Shown piece by piece: positions 34,600 through 47,600 of a DNA stretch of 64,000 nucleotides. Below the pieces are notes generated by a model that ran no database searches, was not told the DNA's origin, and saw only the letters and a program-made list of their open reading frames with translations. The position numbers and the translations under genes are program-made. Source of the DNA: Austropuccinia psidii (taxonomy: Eukaryota > Basidiomycota > Pucciniomycetes > Pucciniales > Sphaerophragmiaceae); contig JALGQZ010000004.1 in the NCBI GenBank assembly GCA_023105745.1, positions 10,008,451-10,072,450 on the forward strand, read 5' to 3'. The first letter of the stretch is position 1. Every line of letters starts with the position of its first letter.

Positions 34600-35940
34600 A
34601 TGGAATACCACACCGTCTACCTTAGAAATAAGACTCTCTTGCTTCTTTTCATTGAGGAAATATTGAAGAAGTTCTATCCAGCTCATGGTGTTCATGATTG
34701 TGGACCTGTGCCGGGGTGAAAAGGAGTTATCAACTTTGTCAAGCACAAATTATATAATATCAGTAAGGCTCATGCAGTCAATGAGTTTTTCTTTTCTTGG
34801 AACTATTGGTGATTGGAGTATGGCATTCCCATAAGGAATAACTTCAGAATAACAATCAAATCAGGGTCAAAGATGAGCTTGAAAGCTTCCTTCTGCATGT
34901 TGACCTCAACTGAATGAGGGGTGATATAGTGGATGACCTTTACAGGTCATTGTTGGACAATAAGATGGAGTCAATAAACAGCCTGAGCCTCAATGGCTGG
35001 GTTCCAATTGGGCTCATGGAAATGTGGATTTCAGGGTCCGAAAATCAGGGTACATTTTTTCAGGTCCTGTCACCATTAAATATACAATATTAGCACAAGT
35101 TATATTCAGGCCAGTTCCAGATGCGGCAATGGATGCAATCAGTACTTCACATTCAGGATTATTGAAGAAATTTTCCAGTGCCTTCTTCTGCGCTTGTGCT
35201 GTAATTGTTCCATTAATTCATGCTGAAAGGATAGCGTAATGGGCAAGTGCAATACCAACTCTACAACAAAAAACAGTCAGATGGGTTCAATTGGTAATGG
35301 ATGCAAACTAGAATTAACTCACAAATCAAGAAATTGGGTCCATTGGGTATAAGCCACCGATTTGGGTTGGACCACACCTTGATTGTTGGTTCTTCATTAA
35401 TCTTTGTAGGAGGGATGCAATTTTACTACTCATCATGCATGTTTCCACATCCACAATAGTTTGTGTTATTGTTGAGGAGCTATCCTGAGTGCTCCTGCCC
35501 TTGTCGCCTTCCAAATCTGTATCCGCAATTGTGTTAAGCATGGTGTGATGGTTACAACATATTTGCAGCTTATTAATATTTCTGGAAAATTCTCCTGGTC
35601 CTTTGCTTTTGGATGATAGGAATTCTTCATATAATGCGGAATATTATGGCTGCATGGTAGGGTTGAGTGGGAGCAGCTCATAATGATGGCTAGTAGTGGG
35701 GAGGGATTGGAGATGTGTGGTTTTGGTGTGGCGCAAACTTAAATTCCACAATGCCAAATGCAAAATATCAGTGCTACCTTTGGAAAGACTACTCAGGATG
35801 AATAGTGACCAGTTATCTTGATCTGAGCTCTGGGGTTGGGTGATGAATGATATTATGCCCAAAAGGTCATAAATGGTGTTGTGAATAGGTGTGCCCGTTG
35901 AACATATTCAACGGTGTGGTATGCCATACCATTTCTTTCA
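34600..35940 (-). pseudogene. Snf2-family helicase-like ATPase, C-terminal part, broken
   Basis: Motifs in order on minus: motif III-like TGTPIHN (35,878-35,898); 'LLGIISFI' and 'LSLRHTKTTHLQSLP' (35,644-35,862); the 'INKLQICCNH' segment and 'SSKIASLLQRL' (35,326-35,600). After an intron-like acceptor near 35,262 come 'QKKALENFFNNPECEVLIASIAASGTGLNIT' (about 35,100-35,200) and motif VI-like 'NPAIEAQAV' then 'PVKVI' (34,900-35,010). In the family this half couples ATP hydrolysis to DNA translocation. Stops replace key positions, including two inside motif VI, and frames change several times. The N-terminal ATPase half (motifs I-II) is absent because family-E LTR sequence begins at about 35,945. 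Confidence 0.7.
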
Positions 35941-36157
35941 GTTTAGATTAATAAAAAAAATAAAAATCAAAATAAATAAATAAATAAAAAAAACAAACAA
36001 ACTAGGATTACATAATCAATTACATCATTTCCCCACAAAAACAAGAGCTCAATTATAGCATAGACCTCTCAATTCAATTACTACCAAACCTTAATTTTAA
36101 GACCTGAAAAATTCTAACTCCCCTTTTTTTTACACTTCCATGGGGGCCCCAAAAACT

Positions 36158-36166
36158 ATAAATAGA
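36158..36166 (+). promoter_or_regulatory. TATA box of element E LTR
   Basis: TATAAATAG within 'ccccaaaaactataaatag'. The same block recurs in the other E LTRs, intact near 33,520 and mutated near 5,470. Confidence 0.65.
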
Positions 36167-36353
36167 GGTCCTCTCCCCCCCTCAATTATTTTTTCCTCAT
36201 GGCCTAGAAAGAGGCTCATCACGAAAACATAACTTCTTCATATCTTTTCTGAGGGAAATCCCCTCCATCCATCCACATTATCCTCATTTTTTTAAGAATA
36301 CTCAGTAGCTAAGCTCAGAAGTATAGTTATCCCATCCCCATTCCTAAATTCTG

Positions 36354-36585
36354 CTCAGTAGCTAAGCTCAGGAGCACTGTCTGAGTGATTTATAATTAAT
36401 AGTAGTTAAAAGTTGGTCTACTTTAATTCATAAACTCATCTCATTGACTATCTCCATCCCATTATTGCTCAGTAGCCAAGCTCAGTAGCATTGTCTGGGT
36501 GTTTTATAGATAATAGTAGTTAACAGTTGGTCTACATTATTCTATAAATCCATCCCATTGATAAAGTTCTTTACTCAGTAGTAAA
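36354..36585 (+). repeat. Two ~116-bp imperfect direct repeats in the E LTR
   Basis: 'ctcagtagc.aagctcag.agca.tgtctg.gtg.tttata' begins at 36,354 and 36,470, each followed by 'agtagttaa.agttggtctac'. The repeats lie just downstream of the TATA region, in the transcribed part of the LTR. Confidence 0.8.
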
Positions 36586-37060
36586 TTGAACCATAGTAGT
36601 GTCTGTTATCTCAAGTTATCATCTTATAAAATTATTAAACCCTTAAAAAAATAGTAGTGTCTTTTATTATTAGTTATTATATTATCAACAGTGTTATCAT
36701 CAAGATTGGAAATCCCTAAAGGTGTTACTGCTCTCAGTAAAGGAATGAAAAAGTGTTTTTCCCAGTTTTATATCTTTATTTATTTGTGTTAAGGTTTACT
36801 AAGCCATTGTTTCCAGATCAAACAAAGTCTGATAGAGTCTGTTGAATATACTTTTCTGACTAGCCACCATCAAATAAAATAAATTGCTTGTGAACTCAAT
36901 CCAAGATAATTCAGCATTATTAGGAAGGGCAGTCTAGAGTATTCTAGCAAACAAGCAGAGAAAGGGTTACAAGCTTGAACAGAAATTCAAAACTGTTCTA
37001 TTGTAGTTTCCCATTCCAGGTACTGCCTCATTTATCCCACACAAGAGGAGGTCCCACATC

Positions 37061-37078
37061 TGGTGTCCCAACAGTGGC
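37061..37078 (+). other. Element E primer-binding site
   Basis: TGGTGTCCCAACAGTGGC lies two bases after the LTR end. It differs from the TGGGGG... site of families A-D, so E uses another tRNA primer. Confidence 0.7.
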
Positions 37079-37176
37079 ATGCAGATAGGAATAAAATTCA
37101 GACATTATTCAGCTTGATCTTAAAACAATAAGATTAACCAAATAAATAAAATCAAAACGGGAAACAAATAAAAATG

Positions 37177-40100
37177 TCAATCAAAACTCATCATCAAATA
37201 ACTCACCTTCATCTAATCCATAATCATCATCCTCATATCATTATTATTATCCACTTAAAACCTCAACACCCACTGGTCAAGAATCTCAAGTAGAATATAG
37301 TAATCTTATCCCAACACCAAAAACAGAAGAAGAGGAAAGGGAGAAGATCAGGAAGTTCTTCTTCAATCTCATTCAAGAATCAAGAAAAGGAATAAATAAA
37401 TCAAAGGAGCTAGAAGGAAAATATTATAAAGTAGAAATGGATCAACAATCCACCTCAAATTTACCACCATTACCACCTGAGGATACTGGGGAAGACCAGT
37501 ATGCTGAGGAAAGTGAAGAAGAAGATCAAACTTTACAAAGTCAGAGTTTTATGAAGCAAATGCAGGATATACTATCAACTCAAAGTAAAAAGAAGGGAAA
37601 GAGAAGAGGTTCTAAATCTTATACACCTTGAGGAAGCCCTAGTGAACCAACACTACCAAGGCATGTAAGACCAGAAGAGTCACCATCATCACCTACACCT
37701 GGACCTAGAGCTACATCCACTCCAGCAACAGAACCCAGACCTCAAACTCATCAAAGGGTAGCATTCTTCTCCACACCTACAAATCCGATTCCCTTGCAAC
37801 ATCAAATAGTCAGACAGGAAAGGCATGTTGTTAAAATCAAAGCTAAAGAATATAACCTCAATTTCAATGGAGAAGAAGTAGAGAAATTTATCAGCAAAGT
37901 AGAAAGGATAGCTCAGATAGAAGGGGCTAGAGAAGAAGATTTAGCAATGCAGATGGAATTTTGGACAACTGATTCAAAAATAAGTGATGCCATAGAAGCA
38001 ATGCCAGGTCATGAAGAAGGAAACTGGAGTCAACTAAAGAAAGACCTTATAACTAAATGGGGAAGATTTGAACCAGAAAGAAGATATAGGAAGGACTCAC
38101 TTATCAATTTATTCAATGATACTCAAGATGCAGGAGGGATTAGTACTCTATCACAATATAAAAGTTTTATAGGGGAGTATGAAACTATCATTACTTATCT
38201 TCTTAGATATAAATATATTCCTCAAGAAAATATGTTTCATGAAGATTTGTTTGACTGTCTCTGCAGACATAAAGGGAGCTATCAGTAAAGAAATGATAAA
38301 GGAGAATGTCATGGTTAGAGCAGAAGATGGAGGATATCTAATACCACCAATGAGGATCTTGACGAAGTATATTGAACAGGAATTGGAAGCAAGGATATTA
38401 GTCACTAAAAGACTTTCACCTCCAAGAATATCTGAACAAAAAGGAGCAAAGAATAAGGAAAGAAGGGTTCAATTCAAGGAAGAAATATTTCCAGGAATGG
38501 AAGAAGCCCTCAAGAAAATGAAAGAACATACAAAAACCCTAAAAGAACAAAGGGAAGTAGTCAAGGATGAAGCATCTGCTGAAAATGAAGATGTTAAACA
38601 GTTCATGGATCAATTAAATGAATTGACTAATGTGGATACACCCCAAAAGAAAATAATTAGTAACCCTCAGTCAAAAAATCAAGGATTCAGATCAAGAGAT
38701 AATGTTTCTCCACCACCAAACAGAAGTGTACCCTATGTTCCAGCACAGAATGTACCAAAGTTTACTGTTAAATGCTACTATTTCATGGAAGAAGGTCATT
38801 CAGTTAGAAGATGTACTGAACTAGTGGATGATCAAAACAAGAAATGGGTTATCAGACAAGGTTTCAATTATTTATATCCCAACTGGGAAAGGGTCCCCAA
38901 TGATGGTAAATTTCCACCAAAATATCTAGTTAGGGCGTTTCAGAGGGAACAAGAGGAACTCAAAAGAAAGTTAGAGGAAAAGAACAAAGAGGAAGAACAA
39001 AAGAAAAAAGAAAAATCAACTGCTTTTATATCAATAGATAATTGGGGTGATTGGGAACCACCATGCATTTCAACAGGATTAGAAGAACCTTTTGGGTATG
39101 CCTATGGCTTGAGGAACACAAAGCAAAGGATTGAAATTCAAGATAAATATAAAGCTCAATCTCTTCCCTCAAAAGAGACTATTAAACCCAAAGACACTAT
39201 AAAGAAGAAGACTAGTATTCCTGGAGGATTCATTGAAGAAGAGGAAGCTGAAGAGGAAAAGGTGAGAATACCTACAAAATATAAGTCATCAAAACCAGAA
39301 GAGGTTGTTAAACCACCAGAACCAACCTAACCAAAGCTTACTACACCAGCAAAAGAGATGAGACTGATAGGAAGGCTCTAATAAAACTACCAAAGATGGA
39401 AGTAAATAATAAGCCCTTGGTTGTAGAAGAAGGATCCATGATTGAAAAGTTCATGAAGAAGGTCATGGATCAGAAAATTAACCTCACTTTAGAAGAAATA
39501 GTCACAATCTCACCCAGGTTTATGCTAGAATTAAAATTTCTCTCTGATACAGAAAAGAAATATTTGATGTCACTCAAATCTATTAACACTGAAGAACAAA
39601 AATTACCCCAAGAGAAAATTATTGTCACAGATAAAATACATTTTTCCTGCCCACTAGGAATGATGGATATTCTTATTGGTGAGAAAGAGTACACAGTCAA
39701 AGCTTTGGTGGATACTGGAGCTGAATTGAATATCATACCTTAGAATGAATCAATCAAAGCAGGATTAGCTATGAGGACTTTAGACATGAAACTCAGAGGA
39801 ATAAGAGGACACAGTACTGCAATTGTTGGTTTAGCAGAAAATACACCCATAATATTACCATCTGGGGATGAAAGAAGAATTCAATTTTTTGTAGCCAGAG
39901 GTGCAGTTCACACAGTCATTGGAAGACCTTTCCTGGCTGATAATGGAATAAGGCTTGACCATTCACAAGATCAGGGAGAAGTTCTAAACTATAAAGAACC
40001 CGATGGAAGAAGATGTTGCATCCCAATATGCTCACCAGAAACCAAAGGATGGCATATACACCCACCAAAGGGAATGGAGCTGTGTAATTATACCCAGATT

Positions 40101-40262
40101 GAAGAATGGAAGATAAATCATAAAAGTAATATCAGAAGATTTCAAGAATTAGCTCAAGAAAATCCAAGAATAAACAAAAATCAAGTACCCATAAAACAAA
40201 ATCCAGAAATTCATCTCAAACATTCCAAAGCTGAAGTAACTAGCAATGAATTTAAAAATTAG
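37177..40262 (+). pseudogene. Element E Gag-protease, broken
   Basis: Ty3-type gag followed by a retropepsin. A Ser-rich N-terminus begins near 37,177. The capsid-like region is 37,840-38,340 ('NFNGEEVEKFISKVERIAQIEGA', then 'DLITKWG'). A knuckle-like CYYFMEEGHSVRRC at 38,772-38,813 has its second Cys replaced by Phe. A Lys/Glu-rich linker and protease DTGAELNIIP (39,712-39,740) follow, with flap/Leu-rich 'VIGRPFLADNG' near 39,915-39,950. Lesions: TGA 37,629-37,631, frameshift near 38,260, frame change near 39,330-39,390, and TAG 39,741-39,743 directly after the protease active site. Basidiomycete elements of this type carry pol as a separate downstream ORF. None is seen before the window ends. 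Confidence 0.8.
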
Positions 40263-42440
40263 CATAAACAATAATGTAAACCCTAATTACCCTCAAACAT
40301 TTGAGAATACTCATAGCTCTAACATGGAAGCTTCCACCCAAATTGAAGTGGAACTAGTACAAAACGAAGGCTTAAAGCCAAAACAGCTATTCAACAGTGT
40401 CTCACCTGTGTGTGGTAAAAATGGTTGTCATATTATTGAGGAACAAAATCCTGTTTCTGAATTATACAAACCATTTGTAGAAGCTATATTTTCAAAACCA
40501 AAGCATATTCTTTCACCAATGGATTTGTTGAGAGTGACTTCTGGTGCTCCAATCAAGTTTACCCAAAAATTGTTTAATAAATTCAAAAACAAGAAAATGC
40601 CAAAACAATTTAAGAGAGATTCACCTGTTGAAAACCAAAATCAAAAGAATGAAGAAATATGTTCAGAGTTATCTTATATTAATTCTAGTCAAGAAGAAAC
40701 CCATCAAATGAAAAATCACCAAATTAGTCCAAGCCTTGAAGATTCTATACCCAGTGGGAAGACCCTGAGCCTCATTTAAGATAAGCCTTCATCCCATAAA
40801 GAACAAAACATAAAAATAAATAATCAATTATTCAGTAATGTAAATTACTTCAGTATTCAGAAAGAAGATAAAATTGAAGCAATAAATGAACATCAAGAAT
40901 GTAGCACAAAAAATGAAAATATGACCCAAGTGGAGGAATTCAACTCACCAATTTATGTTAGAATAGGATGGGAGGAATATCCTGTCATGGCAATTATGAA
41001 CCCAAACATAGAAGAAAATATCTTACCATTGAAAATTGGATTAAGTATTGGAATGAAGCCCAAAAAGAAAAATAAAACAGAACATAAAATAATAATAAAG
41101 AAAGTACAGGTTGTTATGCCAACTGATGAAACAATATATTTACCATTTACTGTTGAGGGAGCAACAAACTTTATAATTTTGGGGAAGGAATTCTGTAATT
41201 ACTTTACTGTTATAAAGAATATTCATGAAGCCTCAATAGAAGTTGAAGAAAGTACAAACTTACAAGATAATGGAATGAATGAAGAGGAAGAAGAACAATA
41301 TTCTAATATGTTTAGTTTTAGAATATTCAACAATTCAGAAGAATCATTTAATACAGAAATAAGCATTATGCAAAATAAAGATATGCATAATGAAAATTTT
41401 TGTAAGGTATATAAACCTGAAATAATTGATCTGACCCTAGAGTCACCTACAACATTTCTGAGAGAAACCAAAACTTTACCACCACCATCAATAATATCAA
41501 TAGAAAGTGAACCAGAAGTTACCATCATGCAAAAATTCCCTAATTCAAATAATATACTAATTCAATTACAACAAGAAATGTGCAAAATATAATTACTAGA
41601 ACATCAACACATATTCAATCAGAATATGAATCAAGATTCATCAGCCTTAAACTATTTGATTGACCCAATTTTATTCAATTATAACAACAATCAATCATTA
41701 TCCTCACCTCAGTCTTTAGAGGAAGAATTGATTGATCTTACCCTCATTATTACAGACAATAAATTAATAAAGAAAGTAAAAAACAAAAAAAACAAGAATT
41801 TAATGTTCATAAAGAAGATTTTCAACCTTCAAATCATGAAAACAATCAGGGAAAGGAGTTTCAGTTAGAAGATTTAATTCATCAGGAGTACCTTTTATCA
41901 CCTTCTGAATTGGAAAATTATAATTTTGGATCACCTAGTCAAATTATCAAAAGCCTCAACCTAGAAGATTCAGAATACTTTAGTCAGAAAAATATAGTAC
42001 CTCAAGAAGATACTGTGATTACTTTACCTGATGGAATTTTGGATAAATTACAACCCCTTGAAGAAAAAATACCAGTCACAAGCCTTGAGATAATAAATAA
42101 TCTTCAGCCAAAAGAGTATTACCAAGAATTGACACAAGAGGAAGAGGACTTACTTGAAATACATGATGGATTAATCAATCCAAATAACAAAAACAAGAAA
42201 GAAAAGACAAATAATGAAATGAGTTTAATTGAGGAAGAAAACAATGATAACTCCTCAATTGACTTACTTTTTATTAATGAAGAAAAGAAAATTACCAAAA
42301 GTAAAATAACAAAAAAGTTCATAAATGAATTATATACCCAAAATCTCAATAAAAGGGTTGATGTTGAATTAAAATTGAAATTTAAACATCATAAAACCCC
42401 ATTATATCTCAAGAAACTCCAATTGAAAATTGAAAAATAA
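40246..42440 (+). pseudogene. Element E spacer ORFs with a second, inactive protease-like domain
   Basis: Open segments 40,246-40,779, 40,921-41,592 and 41,626-41,868 share one frame and are separated by stops; 41,910-42,440 is in another frame. 'PIYVRIGWEEYPVMAIMNPNIEENILPL' followed by 'IILGKEF' (about 40,945-41,200) reproduces the order of the protease upstream, with Asn in place of the catalytic Asp. The rest is Asn/Glu/Lys-rich and low-complexity. Function unknown; it sits between protease and the expected RT. Confidence 0.55.
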
Positions 42441-43205
42441 ATTCAACATTTTTTTAATAATAAGTTTGAGAGTAGTATAATTTTGAATTTGAAAAGAAAA
42501 AACTCTACAAAATTACCAAAAACCAAAAAAAAAATCACTTTAAAATTAAATTTAATATAGCTATTTTTTATTTTATTTTTTCCTACTTGAAATTTCTTAT
42601 TCTTTTTTTTCTCTTAAAAATAATAATAATAATAATAATAAAAATCAAAAATGGGACCATAACATCTTACAAGTCTGAAAGTACCCCTACACGTTTCAGG
42701 CTTTAAACATTATCTTTTCTGTTTCAGAGCTCTTATCAATTATTTAGCTTTTCTAATTATTATTATTTTTTATACATTATTTTTTTATTTTATTTTGATT
42801 TTTTACCTTGAAAGTATATATATATAAAATAATAATAATAATAATTAATAGGCAAAAGAAAACCTTACACTATTATTTTTGCATTGAAAGTCTTATAGGC
42901 ACCAAATCTTAACTTAAGCGCTCATTAGTTACTTTTTTGTTTTTATCCATTTCGCATTCAAAACATCATTCATAGTAGACTAGGTCAAACAAAAGAAGCA
43001 TAAATATAAAAAAATATATAATAATAAAAATAAAATAAACATGTTTTTTACATAGTTTTACTTTTTTTTATTTTTTTATTTTTAGTTTTAACAGTTTTAT
43101 GTTTAAAAGAAAAAAAATAAAATAATAATAATAAAAAAACAACCCTGGGGGAAGCTATAATGATGCTTTCCTGGCTACAACATCCACAAGAAAAATGTTG
43201 TGGTG
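42441..43205. other. AT-rich spacer of element E with microsatellites
   Basis: No ORF. (aat)n runs lie at about 42,619-42,641, 42,826-42,845 and 43,115-43,132. A short hairpin (acaacat...atgttgt) near 43,178-43,202 is immediately followed by the insertion site of element A. Confidence 0.6.
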
Positions 43206-43210
43206 GAGTG
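43206..43210. repeat. Target-site duplication of element A (left)
   Basis: gagtg, repeated at 63,849-63,853 on the far side of element A. Confidence 0.95.
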
Positions 43211-44639
43211 TGTCAGGATGATACTATGATAAAGGTATAACTAGGCTAATTACAACTTTAACTGTGTATGTGACACGGCAAAAAATGATTTAAAAATGAT
43301 TTATAAGAGTTTATAATGAGATAAAAGGGTTCTACTATTGAGAAATAGTGGTGGTGAGCGCTATTGAGAACCCTGGGTGCAGGCTTTATCTGTTGGATTA
43401 CAATAATAAAGTCTACAATAATTCAAGATTATAATTTTACCTGATTATTTAACCAAGAGTAAAACTGTTTTTGACAGTTTACTACGTAGGTTATTCAAGA
43501 GCAGGATGAGGAAAGGTTTTGGCAGTGAAAAGCCCTCCTTTTATCCTGAAATTGAGGTGGAAAGGCTGCTAGACCTTTCCACGTAGAGGAAGTGAAGATT
43601 TTTCACTCTCTATGACAGGCTTGTGGTTTGCAAACAGCCTGTATACTCTGTATTGGGCTCAGATGTGGTTTTGAAACCACATCTGGGCAGTTTTCACCAA
43701 TACAGGGTGAAAATTTTCATCTGGGGACCTCACAGCCTGATTCTGACGTGTATGACGCGTAGAATGCTGTACAGAAACTGTATGGGACCCCAGTATTGAC
43801 TGACATATGAGGTATTGAAGTAAAAACATGCTTCTTCATCTATTTGACACCTCATATTCATGGTTATAGGGTATTATCCCATGGTAAGGCTGTATATGAC
43901 AGCAGGTGGGATTTTTACCTTAAAATTGTCATAACTCTGTCGGTTTTTGAGCTATCAAGCTCAGAGTTTGTTCATTGAATAGCCCTGTATGAGCTCTATA
44001 AAATGGTACCCAACTTGACATGGCTATCATTAAATGTGGCAAAGTTATCCCATGTACAAGTGTTTTTATATATTGGTGTGTTTTGGGCAAAAGCTGTATT
44101 AAACTTGTTTGGTCAATAACGTCTGTTCTGGTTGAAATATGAGGAAATGGATGACACCATCAGATAGCCCTGATTGTGCTCTTTCTAAAAAGACCCCACT
44201 TTAAGTATCTCACACTAAAACTGTAAAAGTTAGATGAGAGGTGAATGTTTTGTTCACCCTTATTTGGTCTGAATTTGACCATAACTCAAGTAATACTGGT
44301 GCTAGCTCAGTTTGGCTAGTACCATTGGATAGCCCTAGCTTAGAGCTTCATTTTGAATACCCATTTGATGGGGTTAAGCCTCTCCTTCTAGATTTTAGAT
44401 GAGAGGTGAAAATTAAGGTTTATGCTCAGCAATAACTTTGAGCAGGAATAACTTTGTTATTTCTTGTCCTATGGTGATGGGACTTATATTTTCAGGAAGA
44501 GGTGAGTTTCCTCTTTCTTTTGATACCTTTTGAGCTAATTTGGCTCAGCTCCATGTTTTGGTGGTATTTTGGCTATACCATTGGTTTATGGTATTTTGGC
44601 TGTCATGCTTGTGCTCTGGTTTTGAGTCACAGGCTGACA
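43211..44639 (-). repeat. Element A 3' LTR
   Basis: TGTCAGGATGAT...GGCTGACA on plus, 1,429 bp, the same length as its partner at 62,420-63,848. Fragments of old relatives lie at 1-907 and 5,871-6,255. Confidence 0.97.
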
Positions 44640-44651
44640 TACCCTCCCTTT
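44640..44651 (-). other. Element A polypurine tract
   Basis: Reverse strand AAAGGGAGGGTA directly before the LTR start TGTCAGCC; a T6 run precedes it. Confidence 0.85.
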
Positions 44652-44663
44652 AAAAAAGGCTCA

Positions 44664-47600
44664 TCATTGATGAGACTGTTCAGTCCTCCTAGAGGCTCTG
44701 AATCTCCTTAAATGAAGGTTCCCATCTGGTATGGCATCCTCTGCCAACCATTTGTCTTTGTCAGCTGTCTGGTTCTTGAATCTGACTAGATATTGTCTCT
44801 GATCCTTCCCATTAAGTCTGATTTTTCTGGCCCTGATGATTTTACTCACAGGTCCAGGAGAGTCTTCTACTTCCACTATTTCTGGTGGAGTGATGTTTTT
44901 CTTCCTGGAGGGGAATTTATCCTCCTCTGTTTGGAAGTATGGTTCGACCAGGCTCACTGGAAAGACTGGGTGTTTCCTAGAAAACTCCTCAGTGAGCTTG
45001 ACCTCTACTGCATTCTTCCCTATCAACTTAATGATAGTGAAGGGCCCTACAAATGAGTCTCTCATTTTCTTAGGTCCTTTGAGATTGTTAAAGTTCAGTG
45101 TAGACACTAACACCTGGTCCCCTTCCTTGAAGTCAGGTTCCATATGTGACTTGTCCCACCTTTGCTTGTTATACTCTTTGGCCTCAGCTATGCATTTGGC
45201 AGCAGTATCACAGGCTTTCTTCCACATATCATGGAAGTCTTTGGCTGTGGGGTGGATGGTCAGAAGATTTTTCTTCAAGTGATCCACAGGTAACAGGGGA
45301 TTCCACCCTTTCTCTACCAGTGCAGGTGTTTTTCCTGTGGTAGAGTGCTGGCTTGTATTATAAGCCAGTTGGACTGCTGGTAAGAGGGTGACCCAATCAT
45401 GGGTATATCCCTCATGGTCCTTGTATTCCATGCCATAGGCACAGAACCTCCTGAGGATGTCCTCCATTGTTTGGATCATCCTCTCAGCTAGGCCATCTGT
45501 TTGTGGATGGTAAGCTGTGGAAAAAGCAAGCTTGGTGCCAAGCATTTCATATAAATTGGTCCAAAATTCAGCTGTAAATTTTGGGTCCCTGTCACTAATT
45601 ATGATCTTAGGGACTCCACAGGTGGATATGATGTTATTCCAAAATAACAGAGCAGTGTCCATGGCTGTGTCCTCTTTATGGCATGGTAGACATCTCATGC
45701 TCTTGCTGAACCTATCAACTATGATTAAGCAGGCATTGTAGTTTTCTTTGCCTCCTGGGACAAGTCCTGTGACCCAGTCCATGTTGATGGTCTCCCATGG
45801 GTGTTTGGGTTCTTCTATGTGTTGAAGCAACCCGTATTTCTTCCCATGTTTTCTATTTGCCTTTTGGCATCTTTCACAAGTGTTGATGTATTCACCCAAC
45901 TCTTGCTCCCACTTGGGCCACCCAGCTGTGCTTGCTACCCTCTCCTTAGTCCTGTCCCCACTCATGTGTCCCATGTAGGGGCAGTCATGGCATTCCTGTA
46001 GGATTAAAGAGATGTGGTCTCTGTCTATCACTGTGAGTGCACTGGTGTGCTTGTCTCTGTGATAAATCAGGCCATCTATAAGGAAGAATTTATTGTCCTT
46101 ATAGGCCCTCAACCAGGGTTCCTCCAGCTGGGTTTCCAGTTCTGGGCTCCTGTATTTTTGTTGAAGGAGTTGGAGTAGTATGCTACACTGTTTGTGTTTA
46201 GCATAAGATTGCAGTACTGCATTGAAAAATTCATTGTCCAGTTCTGAGGAACTTATCCCCAGTATGGGGGTTTCTGTCCCTTCTGAATCAGTGTTTCCAC
46301 TGTCAAGGGTACCACTCCCTGGTGCCCATTCAGAGAATCTGAAGTTCTTCTTCCTATCTATTTCCATAAAATGGATAGGAATTTTTGCAGCAACTTCAGG
46401 GTCATAAGCTGGATTGCTTTTGACATTATCCAGTGCCCATCTGCTAAGGCCATCTGCGTTGGTATGGCTTTTACCCTCCTTGTATATGATGGTCATGTTC
46501 CCTCTATACTCCTGGATGGCTATTTGCCATCTCAGCATGTGTCTATTAGTAGTCTTCATGTTTAGTAAAGACTTCAAGGCTGTGCAGTCTGTGTACACTT
46601 CAAAGACTGCACCCTCCAAATAGTAGTGGAGTTTTTCTAGAGCCCAGACTAGACATAAACATTCTGTCTGGGTGGCCCCATACCTGGCTTCTGAATCTTT
46701 CAGCTGCCTGGAGATGTAACATATTACACCTTCTCTTGGTTCACCATCCACTATTTGTCTTTGGTGAAGGGCTGCTCCCAAGCCTTGGCTGCATGCTGCA
46801 TCTATATATAACTTGAATGGTAGTTCAAAGTCAGGCAAGATGAGCACAGGTGCATTAGTGAGTTCATATTTGATCCTCTCATATGCATCCCTCCTTTCCT
46901 TGGTTATTTCAAAAATTACATCCTTTGAGCATAACTTGTATAAGCTACTGGTTATGTGGGCAAAGTTTTTGATGTGGTTTCTATAGTAGCTAGCAAATCC
47001 AAGGAAAGATTGCATCTCTTTGATGTTCTTTGGTACTGGCTTTTGCAGTACTGCTGCTACTTTGTTCTGGTCAATTGCCAGACTAAGGACTGAGACTTTG
47101 TGTCCTAGAGCTAATAGCTCTTGTTGGCCAAAATTACACTTTTTGAGTGAAATTTTCAGATTGATGGGTGTACATTTACTTAGCACTCTGTCTATGTATT
47201 GTACATGGTCTTCCCATGTCTCTGAGTATATAATGATATCATCAATGTATACTACCATCCAGCCTTCCATTATTTCTTCTTGAAATATGGTGTCCATCAT
47301 CCTTTGGAAGTGGGGTGGTGCATTCTTGATGCCAAATGGCATCCTGGTGTACTCATATATGCCCATATGGCATATAATTCTGAGTAATTTCATGGAGTTT
47401 GGTTTAACTCCATTTTGGTGGAAGCCCTTCATACAATCCATCTTGGTTATGTATTTGGCTTTGGCCAATTTATCCAAGGCATGAGGTATCCTTGGTATAG
47501 GATATCTGTCTGCTTTTGTGTAGTTGTTCAGGGCTCTGAAGTCTCCACACAGTCTAGACTTGCCATCATGCCAGGTGATTAGGACAGGAGTGGTGATTTC

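Larger units (their letters stand above)
35950..37058 (+). repeat. Element E 5' LTR
   Basis: The start is uncertain, within an AT-rich stretch. It carries TATAAATAG at 36,158-36,166, several 'ctcagtagctaagctcag' words and two ~116-bp imperfect repeats (36,354-36,585). It ends 'aggaggtcccaca' at 37,058 with a PBS two bases on. Two further E LTRs (4,440-5,640 and 32,502-34,030) share these blocks. Confidence 0.75.

Noticed and set aside
35024..35239. 71-residue plus ORF
   Set aside because: Antisense to the Snf2 'ASGTGLNIT' segment.
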